From JAEXOD01 sp964652025 (GTDB taxonomy: Bacteria; Bacteroidota; Ignavibacteria; Ignavibacteriales; Melioribacteraceae), in NCBI GenBank assembly GCA_964652025.1, contig CAZYZX010000002.1, positions 1 through 64,000 of the forward strand: 64,000 nucleotides of DNA. The letters run 5' to 3'. The notes under the pieces are model-generated. The model did no database searches and was not told where the DNA came from. It worked only from the letters and a program-made list of their open reading frames with translations. Shown here in pieces: positions 1-10,374 of the stretch. Positions within the stretch are counted from its first letter, which is position 1, and each line of letters opens with the position of its first letter. The position numbers and the translations under genes were made by a program.

Positions 1-2273
1 TTAATAAAATCGCCAGATGTAGAAATTTTATCTTTATTTTCACTTGTTTTAGGTATAAAAAATTGAGCGGTTTGTAAATTTGCAAGTTGGTTAATAAAAT
101 AGTAATCCTTTTGTTCTAAATTTTTGTATTCTTGTTTTTTTATTTCAATTTCTTTCAAGGTATTTTCCGGTAAATTAGCAATTCTAATAATATCATCCAT
201 AAAGCTTTTAGCTGTGCTTTTAATTTCTTCAAAAGGAATCTCTATTTTCCCACCTAACTCTCCTTTATTTTTCTCTCTTAATTCTTTGCATATTTTCGGA
301 TTATCCCCTTCTATTAAATTAAATGCACTATTGTTAATTTTATCATCTAGTTCACTATAATTAGCCAGCCCAATAATAGAGTTACCACACTTAATTTTGC
401 TATCTAAAAAGCTTAATGGTTCGCCAGGGATGTGGGATTCCAACCAAAGAGATATTTTACATAATTCCACAGCTAAGGGATTTAAGTCTACACCATAAAT
501 ACATTTTTTAATAACTTGCTTAATAGCTTTACGATAATTTGGTGGAGTTGGTTGCTCCTCTTTACTAAAAATTTTAGCAACTTCAATAGCTAAACGCCTT
601 GCTGAAGTTAGTAAAATATGCCCACTTCCGCAAGATAAGTCACAAATTTTTAAATTTAATAATTCATTTAATATTTTTTCTTTTCTTTTTTCTTCCTTTA
701 GTTTGTTTATATCACCACTTGTATAATTAGCAAATTCATTATTTATATCTTCATCTGCTTTCTTTTTAATGTTATCAATAATAAAATCTAAAGAATTTTT
801 TAAAAGTGGTTGCACAATTTCTTCTGGGGTATAGTGGGAACCGGATGAGGCACGTTCAGAGCTAGACTTTAAATTAAATTTTAATTTTGTATCGTAAGTA
901 AATTCACCGGTAAATTCTAAAATTCCTTCGTAAACAGAACCAAATTCTTCTACATTAAGTGCAGAATAGCTAACTTTAATAGTACGTCTTGTTTTTGCAT
1001 CATAAAATTGTGTAAGTTTTTTTATACAATTAAGTAAAGATTCGTTATCCAAATCGCATTCATTTAATAATCCAATAGAATTATAATTAAAAAGTTCGCC
1101 ACCCAAAGGGTAAATACCAAGTGTTTTAGAATACTTTTCATCTTCAAAAATTCTAAATGTATGTTTTAAACCAATCCATAAATCAACTAATTTATTGTTA
1201 AAAAAGTAATTTTTTTCGGAAAGTCTTCTTAATCTTGATACACTATAATATTTATAATAAATATCCTTATATTTTTTAATTTTAGCTGTGTCAATATCTT
1301 TATTATTTTTATTAGGTTCCGCAAAAATTAAATTACGTTCTTCAATAACAAATAAAAATATTATTCTATATAGCAACCTAAGCAAAAACAAAAACATATT
1401 TTGTCCAGTAATTTCATCTAAGTTGTCATCATCATTAATTTGCGTAAAACTTAAGTTATTAGTTTTAGGAATAGATTTTATTAGTTTTTGGTTATTAGAA
1501 TTAGCTAAAAAGCCGTTAGCTAAAATATTAAAAGATTCCTTAAAAGCTAAGCTTAAATTTTCTCTAATTCTACTACCACTTTCAATAGCATCCAGGTGGT
1601 ATTTTTCCAAAATACATTCATCAGCAGTTTCCTTATTTTTTGGCATGCGAGAGCTATGAACAAGGCGATAAAATAGAGCAAATTCTGCAAATAAATTTTC
1701 CTCCAAAATTTTTTGCAGGTCAAACTCAATGTAACTTAACCTAACAATTTTACCACTATCGCGCAAAATGCGTAAATAATTGCCATTTGTAACAATACCA
1801 TATAAGTGTTCAGTTAAATTAAGGTACTCTTGCATCATAGCATGAGAAGACATACGCGTGCCAACTTTGCTTACTTTATCCAGACTTAAATTAACACCAA
1901 TTATATGAACTGGGAACCCAATATTACCATTTAAACAGCTATGGCTAATAGAGTAATTTTTACCATTAACCTCTAAAGAAGTTCTATTTAACTCTAATTT
2001 AAAACCTAAATTTTCTAATAGTGGAATAATCCAATATTTCCTTGTATCTTCAGTACCTGTTTCCTCATCTTTTAATTTCTCAATTTTACGTTTAAAGATG
2101 TTATATTGGTCTTTGGCATCAGCCCAACACCTAGAGATATCATCTTTAACTTCTTGTTCTTTAGAAAAACCAAAATCTTTAGGGTTTTGACCTTTAGTAT
2201 CCTTTTGCTCAAGTAGGTCAAAAAGATCAAAAGAAAAAATATTACCTTCAATTTTTATAGCAGAAGTTTTCAT
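1..2273 (-). CDS. DNA methyltransferase of a DISARM-like defence operon (partial, 3' end off the left edge)
   Basis: An open frame runs from ATG at 2273 to the left edge without a stop, giving about 757 N-terminal residues. SGSHYTPEEIV at about 477-487 is the usual entry to an N6-adenine methyltransferase fold. DLSCGSGH (545-552) is the SAM-binding motif I, followed by a YGVDLNPLAVELCK segment and CGNSIIG near 626. The catalytic (N/D)PPY motif IV is not in the visible part. A long charged helical stretch follows CGNSIIG, as in large PglX/DrmMI-type enzymes that carry an insertion before motif IV. The start lies 2 nt after the stop of the SNF2 helicase, so the genes are co-transcribed. It probably marks host DNA as self. 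It could also be a type IIG enzyme with its own nuclease off-window. Confidence 0.85.
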   Translation of the reverse strand, partial: MKTSAIKIEGNIFSFDLFDLLEQKDTKGQNPKDFGFSKEQEVKDDISRCWADAKDQYNIFKRKIEKLKDEETGTEDTRKYWIIPLLENLGFKLELNRTSLEVNGKNYSISHSCLNGNIGFPVHIIGVNLSLDKVSKVGTRMSSHAMMQEYLNLTEHLYGIVTNGNYLRILRDSGKIVRLSYIEFDLQKILEENLFAEFALFYRLVHSSRMPKNKETADECILEKYHLDAIESGSRIRENLSLAFKESFNILANGFLANSNNQKLIKSIPKTNNLSFTQINDDDNLDEITGQNMFLFLLRLLYRIIFLFVIEERNLIFAEPNKNNKDIDTAKIKKYKDIYYKYYSVSRLRRLSEKNYFFNNKLVDLWIGLKHTFRIFEDEKYSKTLGIYPLGGELFNYNSIGLLNECDLDNESLLNCIKKLTQFYDAKTRRTIKVSYSALNVEEFGSVYEGILEFTGEFTYDTKLKFNLKSSSERASSGSHYTPEEIVQPLLKNSLDFIIDNIKKKADEDINNEFANYTSGDINKLKEEKRKEKILNELLNLKICDLSCGSGHILLTSARRLAIEVAKIFSKEEQPTPPNYRKAIKQVIKKCIYGVDLNPLAVELCKISLWLESHIPGEPLSFLDSKIKCGNSIIGLANYSELDDKINNSAFNLIEGDNPKICKELREKNKGELGGKIEIPFEEIKSTAKSFMDDIIRIANLPENTLKEIEIKKQEYKNLEQKDYYFINQLANLQTAQFFIPKTSENKDKISTSGDFI

Positions 2274-2275
2274 AA

Positions 2276-5059
2276 TTATTCACCGGGTAAAATTATATAA
2301 ACACCTAATATGTCGGGTGGTAAAATTGGTTTAACAAATTCATTTTTTTTGCCGCCTAATATGTTTCTGTATCTTGTGTTAGCTTCTAAAAGTTTTTGGG
2401 TACGTTCTTCAGTTATTTTAATTAATGCTTCTTTATTTTCATTAATCTGTTTAATAGCATAATTAAATGCAACTTCTTTTTTAAGCATAGAAATATCCAA
2501 AGTAGGCGTAGCAACTTTTAATATTTCCTCGCATTCTTTATGAGATAAAATTAAATTAGAGCTAAGTTCACCTTTAAATCCAAATAAAACCATTTCTTCT
2601 GCAACAAGCTGGTTACCGGAATTAATTTCTTCAATAATCATTCTAATTCTTAGCAATAAAATAGTAGTTTTAATTTTAGCTTTATCCCAAGCAATAACTG
2701 CAGCCCTTGCACCAATTTCTTTATTCTTATCATCTTCTAAAGCTTTATTTAAAGTAATTAAACTTAAGCGGTCAACTAAATTATGGTTCCGCCCAATGTA
2801 AATAAAACCTTTTGGAGTAGGAGAAATAAAGGAAATTTTAACGGTCCTATTATTATCAAATATTTCGTTATTAATATAAGGCACATTTGTTAAATTAAGG
2901 ATGTAGCCATCATCAATTTTGTTAATCTCAGCTTGTAAATTTTTTAAAATAGTAGTAACAAAATATTCAACAGTTTCAGGAGTTCCAATGGCAGTATCTA
3001 TATCATTTAAATCTTGTCTAATTTCATCAACTTTAATAGAGTGTTGGCTAAAAACGCTTCTAGTAGATTTTTCTCGCTCAATAGCCTTATTATATTCCTC
3101 ATTAATTTTATATTCGTTAATTTCTCCCGCAAAATCAATTGTCAATTGTGTAGAGTGATTTTTAGATAAAACAGAACTAAGAATACTATCCATCATGCTT
3201 TCGTTATCCATAGGGAAAGGTACAGAAATACCGGTTTGTTTTTTAATTTCACGCGCTTTTTTTAATAAAACATTTAAAACACCAGCATCAACAGGATTAT
3301 TACCACCCCATAATAAATAAGCTTTAACTTCACTAGCGCTCTGTCCAAACCTATCAATTCTCCCCTCTCTTTGTTCAAGCCTATTAGGGTTCCAAGGCAA
3401 ATCGTAATGCAAAACAGCTGTAAAATGCTCCTGCAAATTAATCCCCTCACTTAAGCAATCCGTAGCAACTAATATTTTTTTGCTATAATTTTTAAGGTTT
3501 TCTACTCTTTCTTTACGTTCTTCATCAACAATTTCACCGGTAACTAATTCAATTCTAACATCATCAGTAAATTTATCACGTAAATAATTAAAGAAATACT
3601 TCGCCGTTGCAATAAATCTACAAAAAACAACTGTATTATACCCTTCATTAATCCAATCTTTTATAGTTTTATATGCAATTTCCGCCTTAGTATCTTTAAC
3701 GTCTATTAGTTTTTCCGATAGTTTACTAAAAAACTTAGAGTAGTCATCAATAAAATTTGTTTTTTCAACAATATCTTCAGGGTAATCATCGGTTAATTCT
3801 TTTTTATCCAAAATAAATTCAACAGTATCATTAGATTCAAAGTCAATAGCATCTAATTCAATTTTTTTATTTGCAACTTTATTATTTAGCATAGCAATAC
3901 CAGCCTCGGGAGAAGACATTACACCTCTTAGAAGAGAAAGGAAAGAAAAAATCTGAAATTTATCTTGTTGGGTCTTTAAATTCTTTTTTTCTTTAAATTT
4001 AATAAAAAATTCATATAGTTGATTAAATACATCCAAATAAGTTTGATGTAAATTATATTCAATTTCTTTGGAATCTCTTTTGGGAAATGGCGTTTTCTCG
4101 TTCCACTGCTCAATATCCCCTCTTCGCCTAATAACTAAATTAGCAGCCACTTTTTTACGTTGCTCATATACTGCATTAGCTAGATCTATGGTTTCATATT
4201 CTTTATTTAATAAACCTAATAAAGATTGAAATTCTTCGTTTTTACCACTGTGTGGGGTAGCAGTTAAAAGCACTAAGTGTTGCTTATCGTTTTTAGCAAT
4301 TTCATTAAGTAATGAATACCTAAGTTGTTGGTTAACGGAAGCACCAGCCGGCTTAGCGCAAGTGTGCACTTCATCCACTATTACTAAATCTGGCACAGAA
4401 ACTAAAAAAGTATTCTTTTTTTTATCTGTTTTTATATAATCAATTGATATTACTTGATAAGGGTAATGTTGAAAAATAGATTCATCACCAGAGATGTTTC
4501 TTTCTAAACTTGCAGCTGTGCTAGTTCTTATAACAATTGCATCAATCGAAAATTTATCCCGCAATTCTTGTTGCCACTGGTCACATAAGTGTGGTGGGCA
4601 AATAACCGCAAAGCTTTTAATTTCAGAGCGATCTAATAATTCTCTAACAATTATTAAAGCTTCTATAGTTTTACCAATACCTACATCATCTGCAATAAGC
4701 AACCTAATAGTATTAAGCTTTAGCGCCATAATTAAAGGGACTAATTGATAGCTACGTGGACGGAAAGATAATTTACCCAAACACCTAAAAGGACCCGAAA
4801 CATTCCTAAAAGATAAACGCGCAGCATTGTACAATAATAATGATGCATTAAAATTACCTAAATCTTCAAACTTAGGAGGTGGGTAATCATAACTTTCTGG
4901 TTTATCCTCTCTAAAACTTAATGGTAAAAATATCCCTGTTGTTTCTTCTTCGCTACCATTTAAAGGTTTAATTAATATTAAGTCTGGGTCGTTAGAAGGT
5001 AAAACGATCCATTCTCTATTCCTTAATTTAATAAGTGCACCTGGTGTAAATTTTCCCAT
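2276..5059 (-). CDS. SNF2-family helicase, DrmD-like
   Basis: This 927-residue superfamily 2 ATPase has Walker A GIGKT (127-131), the Walker B box DEVH (229-232), motif III TATPHSG (266-272), and a C-terminal RecA lobe with a SEGINLQ segment and motif VI REGRIDRFGQ near 555-568. The segment CPPHLCDQW and the following residues resemble the SNF2-like helicases annotated as DrmD in class 1 DISARM loci. It sits 2 nt from both neighbours, between a DUF1998-type helicase and a methyltransferase, and probably translocates on unmodified phage DNA as part of the same complex. The C-terminal ~350 residues have no motif I recognise. A general RapA-like remodeller is less likely in this context. Confidence 0.85.
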   Translation of the reverse strand: MGKFTPGALIKLRNREWIVLPSNDPDLILIKPLNGSEEETTGIFLPLSFREDKPESYDYPPPKFEDLGNFNASLLLYNAARLSFRNVSGPFRCLGKLSFRPRSYQLVPLIMALKLNTIRLLIADDVGIGKTIEALIIVRELLDRSEIKSFAVICPPHLCDQWQQELRDKFSIDAIVIRTSTAASLERNISGDESIFQHYPYQVISIDYIKTDKKKNTFLVSVPDLVIVDEVHTCAKPAGASVNQQLRYSLLNEIAKNDKQHLVLLTATPHSGKNEEFQSLLGLLNKEYETIDLANAVYEQRKKVAANLVIRRRGDIEQWNEKTPFPKRDSKEIEYNLHQTYLDVFNQLYEFFIKFKEKKNLKTQQDKFQIFSFLSLLRGVMSSPEAGIAMLNNKVANKKIELDAIDFESNDTVEFILDKKELTDDYPEDIVEKTNFIDDYSKFFSKLSEKLIDVKDTKAEIAYKTIKDWINEGYNTVVFCRFIATAKYFFNYLRDKFTDDVRIELVTGEIVDEERKERVENLKNYSKKILVATDCLSEGINLQEHFTAVLHYDLPWNPNRLEQREGRIDRFGQSASEVKAYLLWGGNNPVDAGVLNVLLKKAREIKKQTGISVPFPMDNESMMDSILSSVLSKNHSTQLTIDFAGEINEYKINEEYNKAIEREKSTRSVFSQHSIKVDEIRQDLNDIDTAIGTPETVEYFVTTILKNLQAEINKIDDGYILNLTNVPYINNEIFDNNRTVKISFISPTPKGFIYIGRNHNLVDRLSLITLNKALEDDKNKEIGARAAVIAWDKAKIKTTILLLRIRMIIEEINSGNQLVAEEMVLFGFKGELSSNLILSHKECEEILKVATPTLDISMLKKEVAFNYAIKQINENKEALIKITEERTQKLLEANTRYRNILGGKKNEFVKPILPPDILGVYIILPGE

Positions 5060-5061
5060 AA

Positions 5062-8000
5062 TTATTTCACTTTTTTAAATATATCTTTTCTATTATTAAT
5101 TATTTCATCTAAATTATCTTTATAGTAGTAGACAAAAATATTATATCCTCTTTTGGCTAAAGCTTCTCTTTTTTTCATATCATCCTCTTTAATATTTGGG
5201 TCGTCGTGCGGTGTACCATCACAAAAAACTAAGGTATTAGTATCTTTATAATAAAAATCTGGTCTTATATATAAACCTTCAATTTCCGGTTGGGCTTCAT
5301 CGGGTAATTTAAAATTATTTAAATATAAATAATCTAAAAAATCTTTTTCTGTAGAAGAATTTTTATCGTATTTGCTTAATAAATAGCTAAACTGTTCATC
5401 AATATTATTAAATTTAGCGTTATCAACAATTTCCAAATCACATTTTAATAACATTTCCAATTGGTGTTTAATTAAATGTCTATCAAGTATTTTATGATAC
5501 ATTTGATTGGAGTAACTTAATAAATCTTCATAACTAGCTTTTTTAATATCCGGTCTGGTATCTATACCATCTTTAAAATGACAAATTTCGTAAGCTGTTT
5601 TAATTAAATCAAAAAATACATCTTTTTTAGTATTTATTTGTGATAAAATACCAAGTGAGCCTTCCGCAGCCTCATAAATTAAAATATTAGGGAAATTACT
5701 ATTACCCATACTTATAACTTCTAATTCGTTAGATTCAATAGAAAAATATTTTTCAATAGCCTTTTTCAACGCATATTGAAAAGTAATAATAGCATCTTTT
5801 TCTTTTTGGGGTTCAAAGTTAAGTGCTTTAGCAGGAAAGATGTAAATAGCATCTGCAACTATTTCAGTATAAAATTTAACTAATAATAATTCATCTTTAT
5901 TATATTCATTTTTATTATCTTTTATAATATTTATTTTCTTTTCCACTACGGCTTTACTAACAAAAATTCCATTATTTTTATTAACATAAAATCCTTCATA
6001 ATTGCCATTATTATCTTTATAACCTTCATTAACTTTTATAATATTAGTAGTAGGTAAATACTTTATTTTTATTAACTCTTCGTTATTACTTTTAACAATT
6101 AAAGTAGATATTTTATCTATATCTCCAGTAAATGTAAAATAAGTATTAATTAGATAACCTTGTCTGTTTCTCTCTTCTTCTACACAAGTAATAGAAGAAG
6201 ACAAAACAGCACGTACATCTGCAAATGGCATTAAGTTAGTATAATTTTTATTAAAGGTAATTTTTTCTCGAGAAAATGGAGAAAATTCATTTTTAGAATA
6301 GTCACCAAAAATAGCATAGCCCGTATTTTCTTCAATCTTAAATGTTATTGGCTTCTTATTAGCTAAATCATTAGTTAATAATTGATTAATTCTATACTTT
6401 TTAGAATTATGATAAACTAAATTTTGCGGTCCTAATTCTCTTAATGCTAAAAAACGAGGTCTAGAAATAAGCCCACTACTTTCACCCGCTGGGAAAAAAG
6501 CCCTAATTGGTAGCTTAGTAAAATTATAACCAGGCAAAAAGCCTTCTGCAGCTAAATAACGATATGGATAAAATTCACTAAATGAATTTTTACTAACTGT
6601 ACTTTCATTCATTAAAATGTAACGCTGCATTCTCGCATTCATTAAAATTATATCAGCTTTTTTATTATCATCCGAATTTTTTGAGTAAATAGGGTTATTT
6701 ATAATATCTGTAGCTTTTGCAATATTTATTTGAGCATTTTTAAATAAATTACGCCATCTATTAAAAGACTTATCAAAATCATCTAAAATATTATTAACAT
6801 TGTTAACAATCCAATTTTCATTATACCAGGCTTTAAGATTTAAATCATCTTCAAAATCTTTAATTGTTTCTTTAAATGTTTTTATAATCTCATCTTTCAC
6901 ATTTTTTATTTCATTTAATGCATAATTAATATTATCACGCAATTTTAATTCCTCAAAATCAGAAATATCAATAATTGATGTAATAGAATTACCAATATCT
7001 AATGAAAGTTTACTAAACGCAATAGCATGTAAATGAGTTAATAAAAGGTCTTCGTTACATAGCTCAATCTTAGGAGGTTCAACAATACCAGCAACCATAT
7101 CAGTAGGATTTCTAAAAAAGTGTTGGTCATGTTCGCTATATTTGCCACAAAATGTATAAATTAAAGCAGATTGTCCACTTCTACCAGCACGTCCTGCACG
7201 TTGCGCATAATTTGCGGGGCTAGGTGGTACGTTCCTTAAATGCACAAAATTTAATGAAGCTATATCAATCCCCAATTCCATTGTAGGACTGCAACAAAGC
7301 AAGTTTATTTTTCCACGCCTAAATTGCTCTTCTCTTTCTTTTCTATCTTCATTACAAATTTGTGCTGTATGTTCTTTGCTGTTTAAGCTTTTAATAAAAT
7401 TATAATCACTGTCATATAATGATTTAAAGTATTTATTACCTAATAAAGGATATTCTTTGATAGAGCGTTTGCGCACATTATCTGCCATAATTTCCCCATC
7501 TTTATTAAGTACCCAAATTAAATGGGAAAGATCTAGCCTAAATAATTGTGTCCCCTCTATTTCAATTTTTTTTAAGTAACCAGCATAACTTAAATGATTA
7601 AAAATATCTAATATTAATTCATTTATATCCTTATAAGATAAGTTTTTATCCCTAATATTTTTTTTAATAAATTTTCCATAATTACTATTAGTACCTGCAC
7701 TAATAAGTCCACTACTTTTTATCACTTTTCTAAGCTTATTATCATTATTAGCTTTTTTAACATATATATAATTTGGGAATAAATTATGTTCATCAATATC
7801 ATTTATCCACTCTTCTTTTATATTTTCCCTAATATCATTAAAGTTTTTAATTAGTGCACTTTCTTCCAATAAATTGTGATTAATTGCGAAATTAGTTCTT
7901 ATAAAATTTAGTGTTTGTACAATAAATTCATATAGTTCTTCTTTTGTAAAATGACAAAAGAATTCTAACTTATCCCATTTTTCTGTTTTATTATCATCAA

Positions 8001-10191
8001 AAATATGTTCCTTTAAGTAGGGATAATCTATTTTAATTAATCCTGTTTTTTCTAAGTCTGGCAAAATAATTCGCCATTCATATTTTAGATCTAAAATTAT
8101 GGAATAGAACAAAAGATTTCTAAAGGAGTTTTCGATATTTAAAACTTGAAACTTAGAATCGGTTGATTTATTTGAATAATCTTGCAATTCAAAATTGAGA
8201 TATGTAAAAACCTTGTATGCAATATTAGAATGATCAAAATAATCAATATCTGCATTTTTTAATGCTTGATAAAGAGCAGTTCTAATTTTAAGTTTATTAA
8301 TAAAATCGTTAAAATGCCCAGCTTGTAATGAAGCGTCTTGTCTGTTATCAATAAAGCTTAATACCTTTTGTTCTTCAATTTTAATCCCATTTTTTCTTAA
8401 TTCATTTAATAATTCTAAAATTAAGATATTAGTTGCAGTGCTTCTACCTTCGATACCAATTGAAGTAAATTTATTGTAATCTCTTTCTTGGCTGTTATAT
8501 AATATTCCTGTAAAAGGCTCCCAAAATAAAGGAGCTTGTGTAAAATACCCTTTTAGCTTAGTTCCATCATCATCCTTATCATAAAAATTACCATATTTAT
8601 CAAAATATATTATATTTGGTAATCTTTCTATGTATTGTTCCTTTAATCCATTTTTATTTTTCCAAGTTTCTGGAATAAAATTAACTAATTCTGTAAGGTC
8701 AATTTCTTCATCCGTAAAAAATATATACCCACTATTTATATTTTTATTTTCACTGTCCGTAGTTAATTTGGAAAAATCTATAGGATATAGTTTTTTGTGT
8801 AAATCATCTTTTATTACACAAATAAAAGCTTCACCAGAATAATAATTAAAAACTACTTGGAACAAATTTAGTTCATTTTCATTTTCATAATAAAAAATTT
8901 CATCATCAATTGTAATGTAACGCTTTTCAGGTGCTTCTAAAGTTACTTTAACAGCGCCACTTTGAGAAATAAATTGGTGTACTTTAAAGGGTAATATTTT
9001 TTTATCTTTAGTTTGGCTATTATAGACATTAATCTTAAGCAAAATATTTTTAATTTTCTGTAAACAAGTAGCTGTATCAATATTAGTTTCCTTGCTTAAA
9101 TTATTAACAATTTCTTTAATGTTTAATGGTTTTCTTCTAGCAAAAACGCCATCTTTAAATTCAATAGCAGCATTTGCTTCAATCCATTTTGCTAAAATAT
9201 TATTTTGAATATCAGCTTCTTCGTCAATGTTTTTTAATAGATAATTTTTAAGCTCTTCAATATTAATAACTTCACCAGGTTTTAACAATGAAGATTTTAT
9301 TTTTTCATTAATAATATTTTCCTTATAGAATTTTTTCCCAAATATTTTAGTAACAGCATCTTCAACGCTTATATTTTCTGCCTTGTTTTTATTAGATGCC
9401 ATAGTTGCAGAAGTACCAATTAAAACAAGTTTCTTTTGCGCTAAAGCTTTAATTCGTCTAATTAAAAGCGCAACATCACTTCCCTGTCTTCCCCTATAAA
9501 CGTGCAATTCATCAAATGCTAATATCTTTAAATTTTCACTAATAGCAGCAACAAGTGGTTTTTCTGCATTGCGTGTTAAAATAAGTTCTAACATCATATA
9601 GTTTGTTAAAAGAATATCGGGAGGATTATTCTTAATATTATTCCTTTCTTCTTCATTTTCTTGACCTGTATATACACTAAATCTAAAAGGGAATTCCTTT
9701 CCAGAATTAATTTTATAATTAGTTGCATGTTTTTCTAATTCTTCATTTTGGCTATTTATTAAAGCATTCATTGGATAAACTATAATTGCTTTGATCCCTT
9801 TAACATTCCCTTTTTTAAATTCCTTAAATAAATAATTATAAATTGTACCAATAAAAGTAACAGATTTACCAGACCCAGTTCCAGAAGTAACGACAAAACT
9901 TTCCTCGTTTGACCCTTTAATTAAAGCTTCTGTTTGATGTTTGTATAATCTAAATCCTTTAAAAACGTAATTTAACTCAGGTTCAAGTACTTTTTGGCTG
10001 CAAAGCTCTTCAATACTTTCGCCAATTTCATAGTCGGGATTAAATTGTATAAGTGGCTCTTTCCATAATTTATTGTTTTTTATAGCATTACTAATTGTTT
10101 CTTTAATTCTTTTATCTTTAATATCTGTAAAAGAGGTAATATAATTGGTATAATTTTCAATTACGGCTTCATTAATTTCTAGCACATCCAT
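5062..10191 (-). CDS. Large DEAD/DEAH helicase with DUF1998-like region and C-terminal Vsr/DUF559-like nuclease
   Basis: This 1709-residue protein starts the three-gene defence operon. The helicase core shows TGSGKS (105-110), the DELH box (227-230) followed by VYRGRQGSDVALLIRR, which is the signature of the MrfA/DrmB/DruE helicase group, and motif VI QRAGRAGRSGQ near 995-1006. A DUF1998-like region covers about 1480-1580 and contains SYSNQMYH and LDRHLIK, but the cysteines usual just before this point are missing. The last ~97 residues look like a Vsr/DUF559-type endonuclease: RPDF (D1645), FCDG (D1658), H1662, then a D..KR..L..RGY pattern. In DISARM the helicase (DrmA) and the DUF1998 protein (DrmB) are separate; here all lie in one chain, as in Druantia DruE. 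Domain assignment is firm for the helicase and moderate for the nuclease. Confidence 0.85.
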   Translation of the reverse strand: MDVLEINEAVIENYTNYITSFTDIKDKRIKETISNAIKNNKLWKEPLIQFNPDYEIGESIEELCSQKVLEPELNYVFKGFRLYKHQTEALIKGSNEESFVVTSGTGSGKSVTFIGTIYNYLFKEFKKGNVKGIKAIIVYPMNALINSQNEELEKHATNYKINSGKEFPFRFSVYTGQENEEERNNIKNNPPDILLTNYMMLELILTRNAEKPLVAAISENLKILAFDELHVYRGRQGSDVALLIRRIKALAQKKLVLIGTSATMASNKNKAENISVEDAVTKIFGKKFYKENIINEKIKSSLLKPGEVINIEELKNYLLKNIDEEADIQNNILAKWIEANAAIEFKDGVFARRKPLNIKEIVNNLSKETNIDTATCLQKIKNILLKINVYNSQTKDKKILPFKVHQFISQSGAVKVTLEAPEKRYITIDDEIFYYENENELNLFQVVFNYYSGEAFICVIKDDLHKKLYPIDFSKLTTDSENKNINSGYIFFTDEEIDLTELVNFIPETWKNKNGLKEQYIERLPNIIYFDKYGNFYDKDDDGTKLKGYFTQAPLFWEPFTGILYNSQERDYNKFTSIGIEGRSTATNILILELLNELRKNGIKIEEQKVLSFIDNRQDASLQAGHFNDFINKLKIRTALYQALKNADIDYFDHSNIAYKVFTYLNFELQDYSNKSTDSKFQVLNIENSFRNLLFYSIILDLKYEWRIILPDLEKTGLIKIDYPYLKEHIFDDNKTEKWDKLEFFCHFTKEELYEFIVQTLNFIRTNFAINHNLLEESALIKNFNDIRENIKEEWINDIDEHNLFPNYIYVKKANNDNKLRKVIKSSGLISAGTNSNYGKFIKKNIRDKNLSYKDINELILDIFNHLSYAGYLKKIEIEGTQLFRLDLSHLIWVLNKDGEIMADNVRKRSIKEYPLLGNKYFKSLYDSDYNFIKSLNSKEHTAQICNEDRKEREEQFRRGKINLLCCSPTMELGIDIASLNFVHLRNVPPSPANYAQRAGRAGRSGQSALIYTFCGKYSEHDQHFFRNPTDMVAGIVEPPKIELCNEDLLLTHLHAIAFSKLSLDIGNSITSIIDISDFEELKLRDNINYALNEIKNVKDEIIKTFKETIKDFEDDLNLKAWYNENWIVNNVNNILDDFDKSFNRWRNLFKNAQINIAKATDIINNPIYSKNSDDNKKADIILMNARMQRYILMNESTVSKNSFSEFYPYRYLAAEGFLPGYNFTKLPIRAFFPAGESSGLISRPRFLALRELGPQNLVYHNSKKYRINQLLTNDLANKKPITFKIEENTGYAIFGDYSKNEFSPFSREKITFNKNYTNLMPFADVRAVLSSSITCVEEERNRQGYLINTYFTFTGDIDKISTLIVKSNNEELIKIKYLPTTNIIKVNEGYKDNNGNYEGFYVNKNNGIFVSKAVVEKKINIIKDNKNEYNKDELLLVKFYTEIVADAIYIFPAKALNFEPQKEKDAIITFQYALKKAIEKYFSIESNELEVISMGNSNFPNILIYEAAEGSLGILSQINTKKDVFFDLIKTAYEICHFKDGIDTRPDIKKASYEDLLSYSNQMYHKILDRHLIKHQLEMLLKCDLEIVDNAKFNNIDEQFSYLLSKYDKNSSTEKDFLDYLYLNNFKLPDEAQPEIEGLYIRPDFYYKDTNTLVFCDGTPHDDPNIKEDDMKKREALAKRGYNIFVYYYKDNLDEIINNRKDIFKKVK

Positions 10192-10374
10192 AAAGTATTC
10201 TCTTTATTTATAAAATATTATATTCTCAACTTTGTCTTTTTTAAATATTATATATATTTTAATAAATTTTGTATTAATATAAATAAAAATAGTAAAATAA
10301 ATAAAATATGTAAATAGCTTTTTATTTTTTTTATTAAAAAGTAATATTTTCAGCCTTTCCCCTCTCATTGCTTT

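Noticed and set aside
124..360. 78-codon open frame on the plus strand
   Set aside because: It is a shadow of the open methyltransferase frame on the minus strand.
1288..1659. 123-codon open frame on the plus strand
   Set aside because: It lies opposite the methyltransferase gene, which has clear motifs on the minus strand; the translation is low-complexity Leu/Ser/Lys.
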